A program made the translations under genes and the position numbers. The notes below the pieces were generated by a model. That model saw only the letters and a program-made list of their open reading frames with translations, searched no databases and was not told the DNA's origin. From assembly GCA_910574255.1 (NCBI GenBank), contig CAJTAK010000001.1, forward strand, positions 395,779-459,778: 64,000 nt of DNA, read 5' to 3'. The stretch is from Clostridia bacterium. Lineage in GTDB: Bacteria; Bacillota; Clostridia; Lachnospirales; Lachnospiraceae. Of this stretch, positions 53,242 to 61,166 are shown piece after piece. Positions within the stretch are counted from its first letter, which is position 1. Every line of letters begins with the position of its first letter.

Positions 53242-53868
53242 ATGGAAAAAAGAGGAATATTGCTGGTAGTATCCGGTTTTTCCGGGGCCGGAAAAGGAAC
53301 TCTGATGAAAGAATTGCTCAGGCGGTATGAGAATTATGCCCTTTCCGTCTCCGCAACCACCAGAAAGCCCAGAGAGGGCGAGGAAGAGGGCAGAGAATAC
53401 TTTTTCAAAACCAGGGAAGAGTTTGAGCGGATGATAGCGGAGGGGGAGCTTATTGAGCATGCCTGCTATGTGGGAAATTACTACGGAACGCCCAAAGCCT
53501 ACGTGGAGCAGAAGCTCTGTGAGGGGCGGGACGTGATCCTGGAGATTGAGATACAGGGGGCCAGGAAAGTAAAGGAGCAGTTTCCGGACACTGTGCTGCT
53601 TTTCGTATCGCCGCCTGGTGCGGATGAGCTAAAGCGCCGCCTGACAAAGCGGGGGACAGAGAGCCCGGAGGTAATTGCAAACCGCCTTAACAGGGCCGTG
53701 CAGGAAGCGGAAGGAATCGAGGATTACGATTACTTTGTGATGAATGATGATCTGGATGCCTGCGTGGAGTATGTGCACCGGATTGTGCAATGTGAACACG
53801 GCCGGACATCCCGATGCGGGGAACAGATAGAGAATATTCGTAGAGAATTAACAGCATTTTCAAAATAA
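53242..53868 (+). CDS. gmk: Guanylate kinase
   Basis: A 208-residue P-loop kinase that phosphorylates GMP to GDP with ATP. The P-loop is SGFSGAGKGTLMKELL near residues 11-26, and the GMP-binding segment is SVSATTRKPREGEEEGREYFF near 36-56 (first part SVSATTRKPREGE). ILEIEIQGARKVKEQFPD near 98 and the lid FVSPPGADELKRRL follow. It is the usual length. An RBS GAGGGGG lies 6 bases before the start. It shares an operon with yicC upstream and rpoZ 93 bases downstream. Confidence 0.97.
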   Translation: MEKRGILLVVSGFSGAGKGTLMKELLRRYENYALSVSATTRKPREGEEEGREYFFKTREEFERMIAEGELIEHACYVGNYYGTPKAYVEQKLCEGRDVILEIEIQGARKVKEQFPDTVLLFVSPPGADELKRRLTKRGTESPEVIANRLNRAVQEAEGIEDYDYFVMNDDLDACVEYVHRIVQCEHGRTSRCGEQIENIRRELTAFSK

Positions 53869-53961
53869 AATTATAAGCGGTGTTATATTAAGATGCGGCT
53901 TAAAAGGTATTCAGGATATGGCCGCATGAATAAAACCGTTTGGAAAGGACAAGGTGATTCA

Positions 53962-54294
53962 ATGTTACATCCATCATACACAGATTTAATGAAAGTTGTA
54001 AACAGCGGCGTGGAGGAAGGAGAAACTCCCGTAGTGAACAGCCGGTATTCAATCGTATTGGCAACCTCCAAGCGTGCACGCCAGATCATAGCGGGCGAAC
54101 AGCCCTTAGTGCCGGGGAATGGAAAGAAACCCCTTTCTATGGCAATTCAGGAGCTTGAGAGCGGCCAGGTAAAGATTGTTTCCGAAGAGGATGCGGAAGA
54201 ATTACAGGAAGAGGTACAGGAGCAGATGGAAGTCTCCGAGGAGCCTGCTGTGGAGGAAGAAGCGGCAGCAGAGAGCCCGGAGAGTGAGGAATAG
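53962..54294 (+). CDS. rpoZ: RNA polymerase omega subunit
   Basis: A 110-residue omega subunit that helps assemble RNA polymerase by clamping the beta-prime subunit. The conserved core is MLHPSYTDLM followed by NSRYSIVLATSKRARQI near residues 25-41 and KPLSMAIQELESGQVKI near 60-76. The remaining 35 residues are an acidic Glu-rich extension, longer than in many species. The start at 53962 is chosen because AAGGTG lies 6-7 bases upstream and MLHPSYTDL matches the family; upstream in-frame Mets lack sites. The gene order yicC-gmk-rpoZ supports the call. Confidence 0.93.
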   Translation: MLHPSYTDLMKVVNSGVEEGETPVVNSRYSIVLATSKRARQIIAGEQPLVPGNGKKPLSMAIQELESGQVKIVSEEDAEELQEEVQEQMEVSEEPAVEEEAAAESPESEE

Positions 54295-54332
54295 AAAACA
54301 CATATACGAAGAAATCAGCAAATAGCAGCGGG

Positions 54333-54368
54333 ACTGTCCGATGATAAAAAATCGGGCAGTTTTGTTTA
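54333..54368 (+). terminator. Terminator after rpoZ
   Basis: ACTGTCCGAT and ATCGGGCAGT form a 10-base stem with one G-U pair and an 8-base A-rich loop, followed by TTTGTTTAATT. Confidence 0.85.
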
Positions 54369-54369
54369 A

Positions 54370-54398
54370 TTGTAATCATATTTCTTCTGTGATAAGAT
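54370..54398 (+). promoter_or_regulatory. Candidate promoter for the 44-residue small gene
   Basis: TTGTAA (54370-54375) and TAAGAT (54393-54398) are 17 bases apart, about 45 bases before the ATG at 54445. Confidence 0.5.
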
Positions 54399-54444
54399 AG
54401 TGTTGAAATGAAGGAAGCATGGGAAGCTTTGCGGCAGGGAAGCT

Positions 54445-54579
54445 ATGGAGCAGATTTGGAAAAAGCGATATGAGCAGAGACTTTTCGATGAAGGGATGAA
54501 AACAGTCTATGCCTACGGAATTGCCTGCCATAAGAAACACTGTCAGGCAGCCTGCGAGCGGAAGACAGTAATTGATTGA
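54445..54579 (+). CDS. Possible 44-residue Cys/His-rich small protein
   Basis: ATG with AGGGA 6 bases upstream opens a 44-codon frame (MEQIWKKRYEQRLFDEGMKT, then a tail with ACHKKHCQAAC). Three Cys and two His lie within 12 residues, a spacing that could bind a metal. It lies in a gap with its own promoter-like sequence and ends just inside the -35 box of the nagB promoter. I know of no family. The evidence is a start, a site, a promoter and a non-random composition; it could also be a chance frame. Confidence 0.4.
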   Translation: MEQIWKKRYEQRLFDEGMKTVYAYGIACHKKHCQAACERKTVID

Positions 54580-54604
54580 CAGTAATTGGGTATTTTGTTA
54601 AGAT
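54576..54604 (+). promoter_or_regulatory. Promoter of nagB
   Basis: TTGACA (54576-54581) and TAAGAT (54599-54604) are 17 bases apart, about 77 bases before the nagB start. Confidence 0.75.
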
Positions 54605-54680
54605 AAGAGCAATCAGGCAGTCTGCTTATAGCATTGTTGCACTGAAAAAGGGGCTGCAAAATGAGAATGGAGGAAAAATG

Positions 54681-55412
54681 ATGAGAATTATTGAAGCAAA
54701 AGACTATCAGGACATGAGCAGAAAGGCGGCTCATATTCTGGCGGCGCAGGTAACCTTGAAGCCGGAGAGCGTATTGGGACTGGCTACAGGTTCCACACCC
54801 ATCGGAACCTATGACTGTCTGGCAGAGTGGTGCAAGAGTGGAGATTTGGATTTCTCCAAGGCTGCTACCGTGAATCTGGATGAGTATCGGGGACTGGATC
54901 ACGACAACGATCAGAGCTACTACTACTTTATGAACAAGCACCTGTACAGCAGAATCAATATTGATCCCTCACGAACCCATGTGCCTGACGGTACACAGCC
55001 GGATCCGGCAAAGGAAAGCCGGCGTTACGAAGAACTGATCCGTTCTTTAGGCGGCGTGGATATTCAGCTTTTGGGAATCGGACATGACGGACATATTGGC
55101 TTTAACGAGCCCAACAGCTTCTTTGACGGCGATACCCATTGCGTGGATCTGACAGAGATGACCATTGAAGCCAACAAGCGTTTCTTTGCGTCTGCGGATG
55201 AGGTGCCGCGTCAGGCTTATACCATGGGAATCGGAACCATTATGCGTGCCAGAAAGCTTCTGATGATTATCAGCGGCGAGGATAAGGCGGACATTACGGC
55301 CGCAGCCCTTTGCGGTGAGGTGACGCCACAGGTTCCGGCCTCTATCATTCAGTTCCATCCGGATGTAACTGTGATTGCGGATCCGGCAGCTTTGTCCAAG
55401 GTGAAGAGATAG
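54681..55412 (+). CDS. nagB: Glucosamine-6-phosphate deaminase
   Basis: A 243-residue enzyme that converts glucosamine-6-phosphate to fructose-6-phosphate and ammonia, feeding amino sugars into glycolysis. Family motifs are VLGLATGSTPIGTYD near residues 33-47, VNLDEYRGL near 69, LGIGHDGHIGFNEP near 133 with the catalytic Asp/His, and AYTMGIGTIMRA near 187. The ATG at 54681 lies 7 bases after GGAGG; the adjacent ATG at 54678 is also possible. It has its own promoter and terminator, so it is a single-gene unit. nagA is not in the window. Confidence 0.95.
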   Translation: MRIIEAKDYQDMSRKAAHILAAQVTLKPESVLGLATGSTPIGTYDCLAEWCKSGDLDFSKAATVNLDEYRGLDHDNDQSYYYFMNKHLYSRINIDPSRTHVPDGTQPDPAKESRRYEELIRSLGGVDIQLLGIGHDGHIGFNEPNSFFDGDTHCVDLTEMTIEANKRFFASADEVPRQAYTMGIGTIMRARKLLMIISGEDKADITAAALCGEVTPQVPASIIQFHPDVTVIADPAALSKVKR

Positions 55413-55477
55413 CCTGCTGTCCTTTGGATGCCGAGCAAAACAGGCAGCTTCACAGATGTTCTGTTCTATAAATGTAA

Positions 55478-55524
55478 AAAAAAGGAGTTTTTTGCAAGGA
55501 GTTGTTTCGCAAAGGCTCCTTTTT
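55478..55524 (+). terminator. Terminator after nagB
   Basis: AAAAGGAG and CTCCTTTT with an inner TTTGC/GCAAA stem, followed by TTTAATTAA. Confidence 0.75.
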
Positions 55525-55588
55525 AATTAATATATCAGATTTTGCTTTCATAATTTAAAGCGGGAGTGGTCATAAGTCCCAAATGCCA

Positions 55589-55617
55589 TTGACTTTTGTG
55601 GTAAAAACTAGTATACT
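55589..55617 (+). promoter_or_regulatory. Promoter of ptsI
   Basis: TTGACT (55589-55594) and TATACT (55612-55617) are 17 bases apart. Transcription from near 55624 gives a leader of about 235 bases, which contains the hairpins at 55635-55809. Confidence 0.75.
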
Positions 55618-55634
55618 ATTTACAATTCAAGTGT

Positions 55635-55809
55635 TGCCCTCAATATGCAGGAGAAGGTATATCTTTCTGTATGCTGAGGGCATGCCTTAGCGGGTGCAAC
55701 CCGCCCGCCCCGAAGGGGTATGTATTACGGGATACCGCAGGGTGTACCTTAGCGGGCGCAGCCCGCCTATCCCTATGGGGATGTAATGCAGCATATCCAT
55801 TGGATATGC
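55635..55809 (+). promoter_or_regulatory. Structured ptsI leader with duplicated hairpin module
   Basis: A first long hairpin (TGCCCTCA...TGAGGGCA, 55635-55682) is followed by two similar modules. Module 1: GCGGGTGCAACCCGC (55690-55704), CCCCGAAGGGG (55708-55718) and GGTAT/ATACC. Module 2: GCGGGCGCAGCCCGC (55752-55766), ATCCCTATGGGGAT (55769-55782) and GCATATCCATTGGATATGC (55791-55809). Both modules start CTTAGCGGG. No T-run follows any hairpin. The function is not known. Confidence 0.7.
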
Positions 55810-55860
55810 GAAAGGTAAACTTATTTACCGGAATTAATGAAACAGGGAGGTATGAATTCT

Positions 55861-57480
55861 ATGGAAACACGTCAGGGCAAAAGCGTATTTGCCGGAGTGG
55901 CAATCGGAAAGGTGTTCGTGTACAAAAAGGCGACACAGGTAGTGGAAAAGAGAGCCATTGAGGATCCGCAGGCAGAGATTGCACGCTATATGGCAGCAAA
56001 AGAGAAAGCAGCAGGGCAGCTGGCAATGCTGAAGGAAAAGACCATGCGGGACGTGGGAGAGGCAGAGGCAGAGATATTTGAGGCCCATCAGATGCTGCTG
56101 GAGGATTTGGACTTCGTAGAAGGCATTACGGGCATGATCGAGCAGGATAAGGTCAATGCGGAGTATGCCGTATTTGTAACAGGCGAACAGTGTGCGGCTA
56201 TTTTCTTAAGCATGGATGACGATTACATGCGGGGGCGTGCTGCGGATATCAATGACATTTCCGGCCGTTTGATTGCCATCTTAAGCGGTACGCAGGTAAG
56301 TGCGGAGGCTATGCCGGAACCGGTGATTATTGTGGCCGAGGATCTGGCCCCCAGTGAGACGGTACAGTTTGAAAAGGATAAGATTCTGGCTCTGGTAACC
56401 CAGAAAGGTTCCGCCAATTCCCATACGGCTATTCTGGCACGTATGATGAACATTCCGTGTCTGGTAACTACGGATATTGAGCTTAACACGGAACTAAACG
56501 GAAAGATGGCTGTTGTGGACGGATTTACCGGAGAGATCCACATTGATCCGGATGAAGTAACACTGGCTGTTATGCAGGAGAAGAAAAAGCGTGAGGAAGA
56601 GCGCAAGTTGCTGCTTCAGAGCCTAAAGGGACTGCCCACTGTGACCAAGAGCGGCAAGGTAGTTCATTTGTACGCAAACATCGGCAGCGAGGAGGATGTG
56701 GATTCCGTTCTGGAGAATGACTCCGAGGGTATTGGTCTGTTCCGGAGCGAGTTTCTGTATCTGGGAAGAGACGATTATCCCACAGAGGAAGAGCAGTTCA
56801 ATGTATATAAGAATGTAATCTCCAAGATGAACGGAAAGAAGGTTATTATCCGTACCCTGGATATCGGAGCCGATAAGCAGGCGGATTACTTTAATATTCC
56901 CAAGGAAGAGAATCCGGCTATGGGATTCCGTGCTATCCGTATCTGTCTGGAGCGGACAGAGGTATTTAAGACTCAGCTTAGAGCTATTTTCCGGGCAAGC
57001 GCTTACGGTACGGCTTCCATTATGTTCCCTATGATTATTTCTGTGGATGAGGTAAAGCGGATCAAGGCTATCGTGGAGGAAGTAAAGGCTGAGTTGACAA
57101 AAGCAGATATTCCTTTTGGCGATGTGGAGCTTGGTATCATGGTTGAGACGCCTGCGGCAGTTATGATTGCGGATAAGCTGGCGGCAGAGGTAGACTTCTT
57201 CAGCATCGGAACCAACGATCTGACTCAGTACACTTTGGCTATTGACCGTCAGAATCAGTCTTTGGATAATATTTACGATCCTCACCATGAGGCAGTGCTT
57301 CGGATGATTCAGAGAACTATCGAGTGCGCCCATGAGCATGGCGCATGGTGCGGAATCTGCGGTGAGCTGGGAGCGGATATGGAGCTGACACGCCGGTTCC
57401 TGCAGATGGGCATTGACGAGCTTTCCGTATCTCCCGTATTTACGCTGGAGTTGCGTAAGAAGATTCGGGATGCGGAGTAG
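55861..57480 (+). CDS. ptsI: PTS enzyme I (phosphoenolpyruvate-protein phosphotransferase)
   Basis: A 539-residue cytosolic enzyme that takes phosphate from PEP and passes it to HPr. The N-terminal part carries the active His in GSANSHTAILARMMNIPCLV near residue 188. The C-terminal PEP-binding barrel has GLFRSEFLYL near 295, TLDIGADKQADYF near 335, DFFSIGTNDLTQY near 445 and the dimer-domain Cys in WCGICGELGAD near 500. The ATG at 55861 is preferred over in-frame ATGs at 55837 and 55852 on spacing from GGGAGG and on family starts. HPr follows 193 bases downstream. Confidence 0.96.
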   Translation: METRQGKSVFAGVAIGKVFVYKKATQVVEKRAIEDPQAEIARYMAAKEKAAGQLAMLKEKTMRDVGEAEAEIFEAHQMLLEDLDFVEGITGMIEQDKVNAEYAVFVTGEQCAAIFLSMDDDYMRGRAADINDISGRLIAILSGTQVSAEAMPEPVIIVAEDLAPSETVQFEKDKILALVTQKGSANSHTAILARMMNIPCLVTTDIELNTELNGKMAVVDGFTGEIHIDPDEVTLAVMQEKKKREEERKLLLQSLKGLPTVTKSGKVVHLYANIGSEEDVDSVLENDSEGIGLFRSEFLYLGRDDYPTEEEQFNVYKNVISKMNGKKVIIRTLDIGADKQADYFNIPKEENPAMGFRAIRICLERTEVFKTQLRAIFRASAYGTASIMFPMIISVDEVKRIKAIVEEVKAELTKADIPFGDVELGIMVETPAAVMIADKLAAEVDFFSIGTNDLTQYTLAIDRQNQSLDNIYDPHHEAVLRMIQRTIECAHEHGAWCGICGELGADMELTRRFLQMGIDELSVSPVFTLELRKKIRDAE

Positions 57481-57673
57481 CGTAAAAAGAGCTGCTCTTT
57501 GAAATCCTTTCAAAATAAACGGATTTCGTAAGCGAAAGTATTATTATAAGCTAATTTGTGAATAATTGTTTGGGACAGCTGCAAGCTTGCGGCAGTTGAA
57601 TTGACTGCAGCAATTATGCGATAGCTGCCCGGACAGTTGCAAAAATGAATAAACATAAAGGAGAGACAGAAAA

Positions 57674-57931
57674 ATGAAAGAGTTTAAGTATGTAGTACAG
57701 GATGAGTTAGGACTTCACGCAAGACCCGCAGGACTGCTGGTAAAGGAAGCTGCAAAGTTTAAGAGCGCAGTTACTCTGGACAGCGGTGCTAAGAAGGCAG
57801 ACGCTAAGAGAATCATGGCTGTTATGTCCATGGGTGTTAAGAAGGGTGTTGAGCTTACCGTAACCATCGACGGTGAGGATGAAGATGCAGCGGCAGCAGC
57901 AATTGAGACATTCTTCAAGGAGAATTTATAA
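57674..57931 (+). CDS. ptsH: HPr-type phosphocarrier protein with Arg at position 46
   Basis: An 85-residue HPr. The active site is His15 in LGLHARPAG, which carries phosphate from enzyme I to the sugar-specific EIIA proteins. In Firmicutes, Ser46 (usual context KSIMGVMS) is phosphorylated by HprK to signal carbon status to CcpA; here the residue is Arg46 in AKRIMAVMSMG. This HPr therefore cannot carry that mark at the usual place. The gene lies after ptsI with an AAAGGAGAG site 8-10 bases before the ATG and a strong terminator after it. Reversal of the usual ptsH-ptsI order is also notable. Confidence 0.95.
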   Translation: MKEFKYVVQDELGLHARPAGLLVKEAAKFKSAVTLDSGAKKADAKRIMAVMSMGVKKGVELTVTIDGEDEDAAAAAIETFFKENL

Positions 57932-57955
57932 GAGATAACTTAGCCAGTTAGAATG

Positions 57956-57998
57956 AATACCGGAGAATCGTGGAATTATGATTTTCCGGTATTTTTTA
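57956..57998 (+). terminator. Terminator after ptsH
   Basis: ATACCGGAGAATC and GATTTTCCGGTAT form a stem with one small mismatch, followed by TTTTTTATG. Confidence 0.9.
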
Positions 57999-58019
57999 TG
58001 CCTGCTCTCATTTTTTTCT

Positions 58020-58047
58020 TTTAAACCGGAGAAAAAGGTGGTATACT
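58020..58047 (+). promoter_or_regulatory. Candidate promoter of the M16 peptidase gene
   Basis: TTTAAA (58020-58025) and TATACT (58042-58047) are 16 bases apart; the -10 box is strong, the -35 box is weak. About 110 bases before the ATG. Confidence 0.4.
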
Positions 58048-58159
58048 ATACCAGATATTATGCATTGCAAAAGCAGAATGGTTCGAAGCATAGAGTTGGA
58101 AGCGTAGGTTTCCTAAATTTATCTCCATAATACTTAAAGCATGCAAGAAAGAGGAAAAC

Positions 58160-61081
58160 ATGACAGTAGAACAGCTAAAAGCATATGAACTGATAGAGAA
58201 AAGAGAGATAGGAGAGCTTAACTCCACCGGTTACTATCTGAAGCACAGAAAGACCGGAGCAAAGGTCTGCCTGCTCTCCAACGAGGACAACAACAAGGTC
58301 TTTTATATCGGCTTTCGCACCCCGGCGCCGGATGATACGGGCGTGCCCCATATCTTGGAGCATTCCGTCCTCTGCGGTTCCAGAGAGTTTCCGGTAAAGG
58401 ACCCCTTTGTGGAGCTGGCCAAGGGCTCCCTGAATACCTTCTTAAATGCTATGACCTATCCGGATAAGACAGTATATCCGGTGGCAAGCTGCAATGATCG
58501 GGATTTTCAAAATCTGATTCACGTATATATGGATGCGGTTTTTTATCCCAATATCTATGAGAAGGAAGAGATCTTCCGTCAGGAGGGGTGGCATTACGAA
58601 TTGGAATCCGAGGACGGGCCATTGACCTTAAATGGCGTGGTGTACAATGAGATGAAGGGAGCATTTTCCTCCCCGGAGGGTGTGTTGGAACGGGAGATCC
58701 TGAATTCCCTGTATCCGGATACCACCTATGCCAACGAGTCCGGCGGAGATCCGGAAGCGATTCCCGATTTGAAATACAGTGAATTTCTGGACTTTCACAG
58801 CCGCTACTATCATCCCTCCAACAGCTACATTTTCCTTTATGGGGACTGCGATATGGCAGAGAAGCTTTGTTGGCTTGACGAAAATTATCTGAGCAAGTAT
58901 GACTGCCTGCCGGTGGACTCCCAAGTGCGGACGCAAAAACCCTTTGAGAAAACCAGAGAAGTAGTGAGAGAGTACTCTGTTTCCGAGGAGGAGGGAACGG
59001 AGGATAAAACCTATCTTTCCTATAATAAATCCGTGGGAGATACCATGGATAAGAAGCTGTATTTAGGCTTCCAGGTATTGGAATACGTGCTTCTTTCCAT
59101 GCCGGGAGCGCCTTTAAAGCAGGCTCTTCTGGATGCGGAAATCGGTAAGGATATTATGAGCTCCTATGATAATGGAGTGAAGCAGCCTATTTTCTCCATT
59201 ATTGCAAAGGAGGCCAATGAGGATCAAAAGGAAGCCTTTGTAGAGGTGATTGAGACTACTCTTCAGAGACTTGTAAAGGAGGGCCTGGATGTGAAGGCTC
59301 TTCGGGCAGGAATCAACTATTTTGAATTCCGCTATCGGGAAGCGGATTTCGGCACCTATCCGGCAGGACTGATGTATGGACTGCAGGCATTTGACAGCTG
59401 GCTTTATGATGACAATTCGGTATTTCTTCATTTGGAGGCCCTGGATACCTTTGCTTTCTTAAAAGAGCAGGCGGATAAGGGATACTTTGAAGGATTGATA
59501 CGGACGTATCTTCTTGAGAATCCGCATGCTTCTATTGTAATTATTCGACCTAAAAAAGGCTTGACGGCTGAACAGGAGGAGCTTCTTGGAAAGCGTCTTA
59601 AGGAGTATAAAGAAAGTCTTGGCAAAGAGCAGATTGCGGAGCTGATTGCCTTTACAAAGCATCTGAAAGAATATCAGAGTGAGCCTTCCAGCCAAGAAGA
59701 TTTAGAGAAGATTCCACTTCTGGAGCGTGAGGACATTGGGAAGGAAGCCCTTCCTTTCCAAAATGAGGTGCATTTGGTGGAGGATGTTAAGGTAGTGCAC
59801 CATGATCTCTTCACCAATGGAATCGGCTATATAAATCTCATGTTCCAGGCGGGCGAGATTCCAAAGAGACTTGTGCCCTATCTGGGACTTTTGAAGGCGG
59901 TTCTTGGCAATGTGGATACGGAGCATTACACTTATGGAGAATTTGCCACAGAGCTGAACTTGCATACAGGCGGGATCTTCTGCGGAGTTAATTCCTATGA
60001 AAGCTTAAAAGAGCCGGGAAGTTATCAGGCCATGTTTGAGGTGCGCTGCAAAGCTCTCTATGAGGAGCTTCCGAAAGCCTTTTCCATGATGGAAGAAATG
60101 CTGCTGACCTCAAAGCTGCGGGACAGAAAGCGGCTTACGGAGGTTTCCGCAGAGACACGTTCCAGGCTTCAGATGGTATTTATGACTTCCGGTCATTCTA
60201 TGGCAGCCTTACGTGCCGTGTCCTATTTTTCAGAAAGCTCCTGCTTCTCGGATGAGACAGGCGGCGTGGCTTTCTATGAGTTTATGGAGAAGGTGGAGAC
60301 GGAGCTTAAGGAGAACTGGGAGGAGATTGCAGAGAATCTGGAAGAGCTGACCAGGTGCCTGTTCCGCAGGGAGAATCTGACGATCAGCTACACGGCAGAA
60401 GAAAAGAGCCTTAAGGCTATGAAGGAGCAGGTGAAAGCGTTGATTCCGGCGCTTCACCAGGAGCCGGTGCCGAAAGAGAGCTGGACCCTTCATGCCCTGC
60501 AAAAGAATGAGGGCCTTAAAACCTCATCACAGATCCAGTATGTAGCCAGAGCCGGAAGCTTCCGTGTTGCGGGGCTGCCCTATACGGGAGCGCTGGCAGT
60601 GCTTCGGACTATTATGAGCTATGACTATCTCTGGAATAATGTCCGTGTGAAGGGCGGCGCTTACGGCTGTATGAACAATTATACCCGAAACGGCTCAGCC
60701 TATATGATGTCCTACCGGGATCCGAATCTGGAGAAAACGAACCGGGTATTTGAGGAAAGTGTGGGCTACACGGAAAGCTTTGAGGTATCGGATCGTGATA
60801 TGACCAAGTATATCATCGGCACGATCAGCAATCTGGATACCCCCCTCAATCCCAATGCAAAGGGAGCCCGCTCTATGGGAGCGTGGTTAATGGGCCTCGA
60901 CTATGAGATGGTGCAGAGGGAACGGGCTCAGGTGCTTTCCTGTGAGTGTGAGGATATTCGGGCGCTGGCGCCTTACCTTAGAGCTATGCTGTCTCAAAAT
61001 AACCTCTGTGTTATCGGAAATGAAAAACGCCTGGAGGAACAAAAGGAGCTGTTTGAAACGGTGAGAAATCTGTTTCATTGA
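58160..61081 (+). CDS. M16C family metallopeptidase (presequence protease-like)
   Basis: A 973-residue zinc peptidase of the insulinase superfamily. The inverted zinc motif HxxEH is His64-Ile-Leu-Glu67-His68, with the distal Glu about 75 residues later in GVVYNEMKGAFSS. The M16C-associated middle domain and the second, inactive half follow, with the Arg/Tyr substrate site in NNVRVKGGAYGC near residue 830. These enzymes form a chamber that degrades unstructured peptides in the cytosol; the organelle homologue PreP clears transit peptides. GAGGAAA lies before the ATG. The gene appears to be alone in its transcript. Confidence 0.92.
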   Translation: MTVEQLKAYELIEKREIGELNSTGYYLKHRKTGAKVCLLSNEDNNKVFYIGFRTPAPDDTGVPHILEHSVLCGSREFPVKDPFVELAKGSLNTFLNAMTYPDKTVYPVASCNDRDFQNLIHVYMDAVFYPNIYEKEEIFRQEGWHYELESEDGPLTLNGVVYNEMKGAFSSPEGVLEREILNSLYPDTTYANESGGDPEAIPDLKYSEFLDFHSRYYHPSNSYIFLYGDCDMAEKLCWLDENYLSKYDCLPVDSQVRTQKPFEKTREVVREYSVSEEEGTEDKTYLSYNKSVGDTMDKKLYLGFQVLEYVLLSMPGAPLKQALLDAEIGKDIMSSYDNGVKQPIFSIIAKEANEDQKEAFVEVIETTLQRLVKEGLDVKALRAGINYFEFRYREADFGTYPAGLMYGLQAFDSWLYDDNSVFLHLEALDTFAFLKEQADKGYFEGLIRTYLLENPHASIVIIRPKKGLTAEQEELLGKRLKEYKESLGKEQIAELIAFTKHLKEYQSEPSSQEDLEKIPLLEREDIGKEALPFQNEVHLVEDVKVVHHDLFTNGIGYINLMFQAGEIPKRLVPYLGLLKAVLGNVDTEHYTYGEFATELNLHTGGIFCGVNSYESLKEPGSYQAMFEVRCKALYEELPKAFSMMEEMLLTSKLRDRKRLTEVSAETRSRLQMVFMTSGHSMAALRAVSYFSESSCFSDETGGVAFYEFMEKVETELKENWEEIAENLEELTRCLFRRENLTISYTAEEKSLKAMKEQVKALIPALHQEPVPKESWTLHALQKNEGLKTSSQIQYVARAGSFRVAGLPYTGALAVLRTIMSYDYLWNNVRVKGGAYGCMNNYTRNGSAYMMSYRDPNLEKTNRVFEESVGYTESFEVSDRDMTKYIIGTISNLDTPLNPNAKGARSMGAWLMGLDYEMVQRERAQVLSCECEDIRALAPYLRAMLSQNNLCVIGNEKRLEEQKELFETVRNLFH

Positions 61082-61166
61082 GCATAAATACGGGCTTTCA
61101 GGGTTTTGGTAAATGCAGATGTCAAAAATTTTGAAAGCGCTGAAATACAAAGGAGGGAGTTTGCAA

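Noticed and set aside
55671-55961. 96-codon frame across the ptsI leader
   Set aside because: It runs through the palindromic hairpin modules and into ptsI in another frame, with no start signal.
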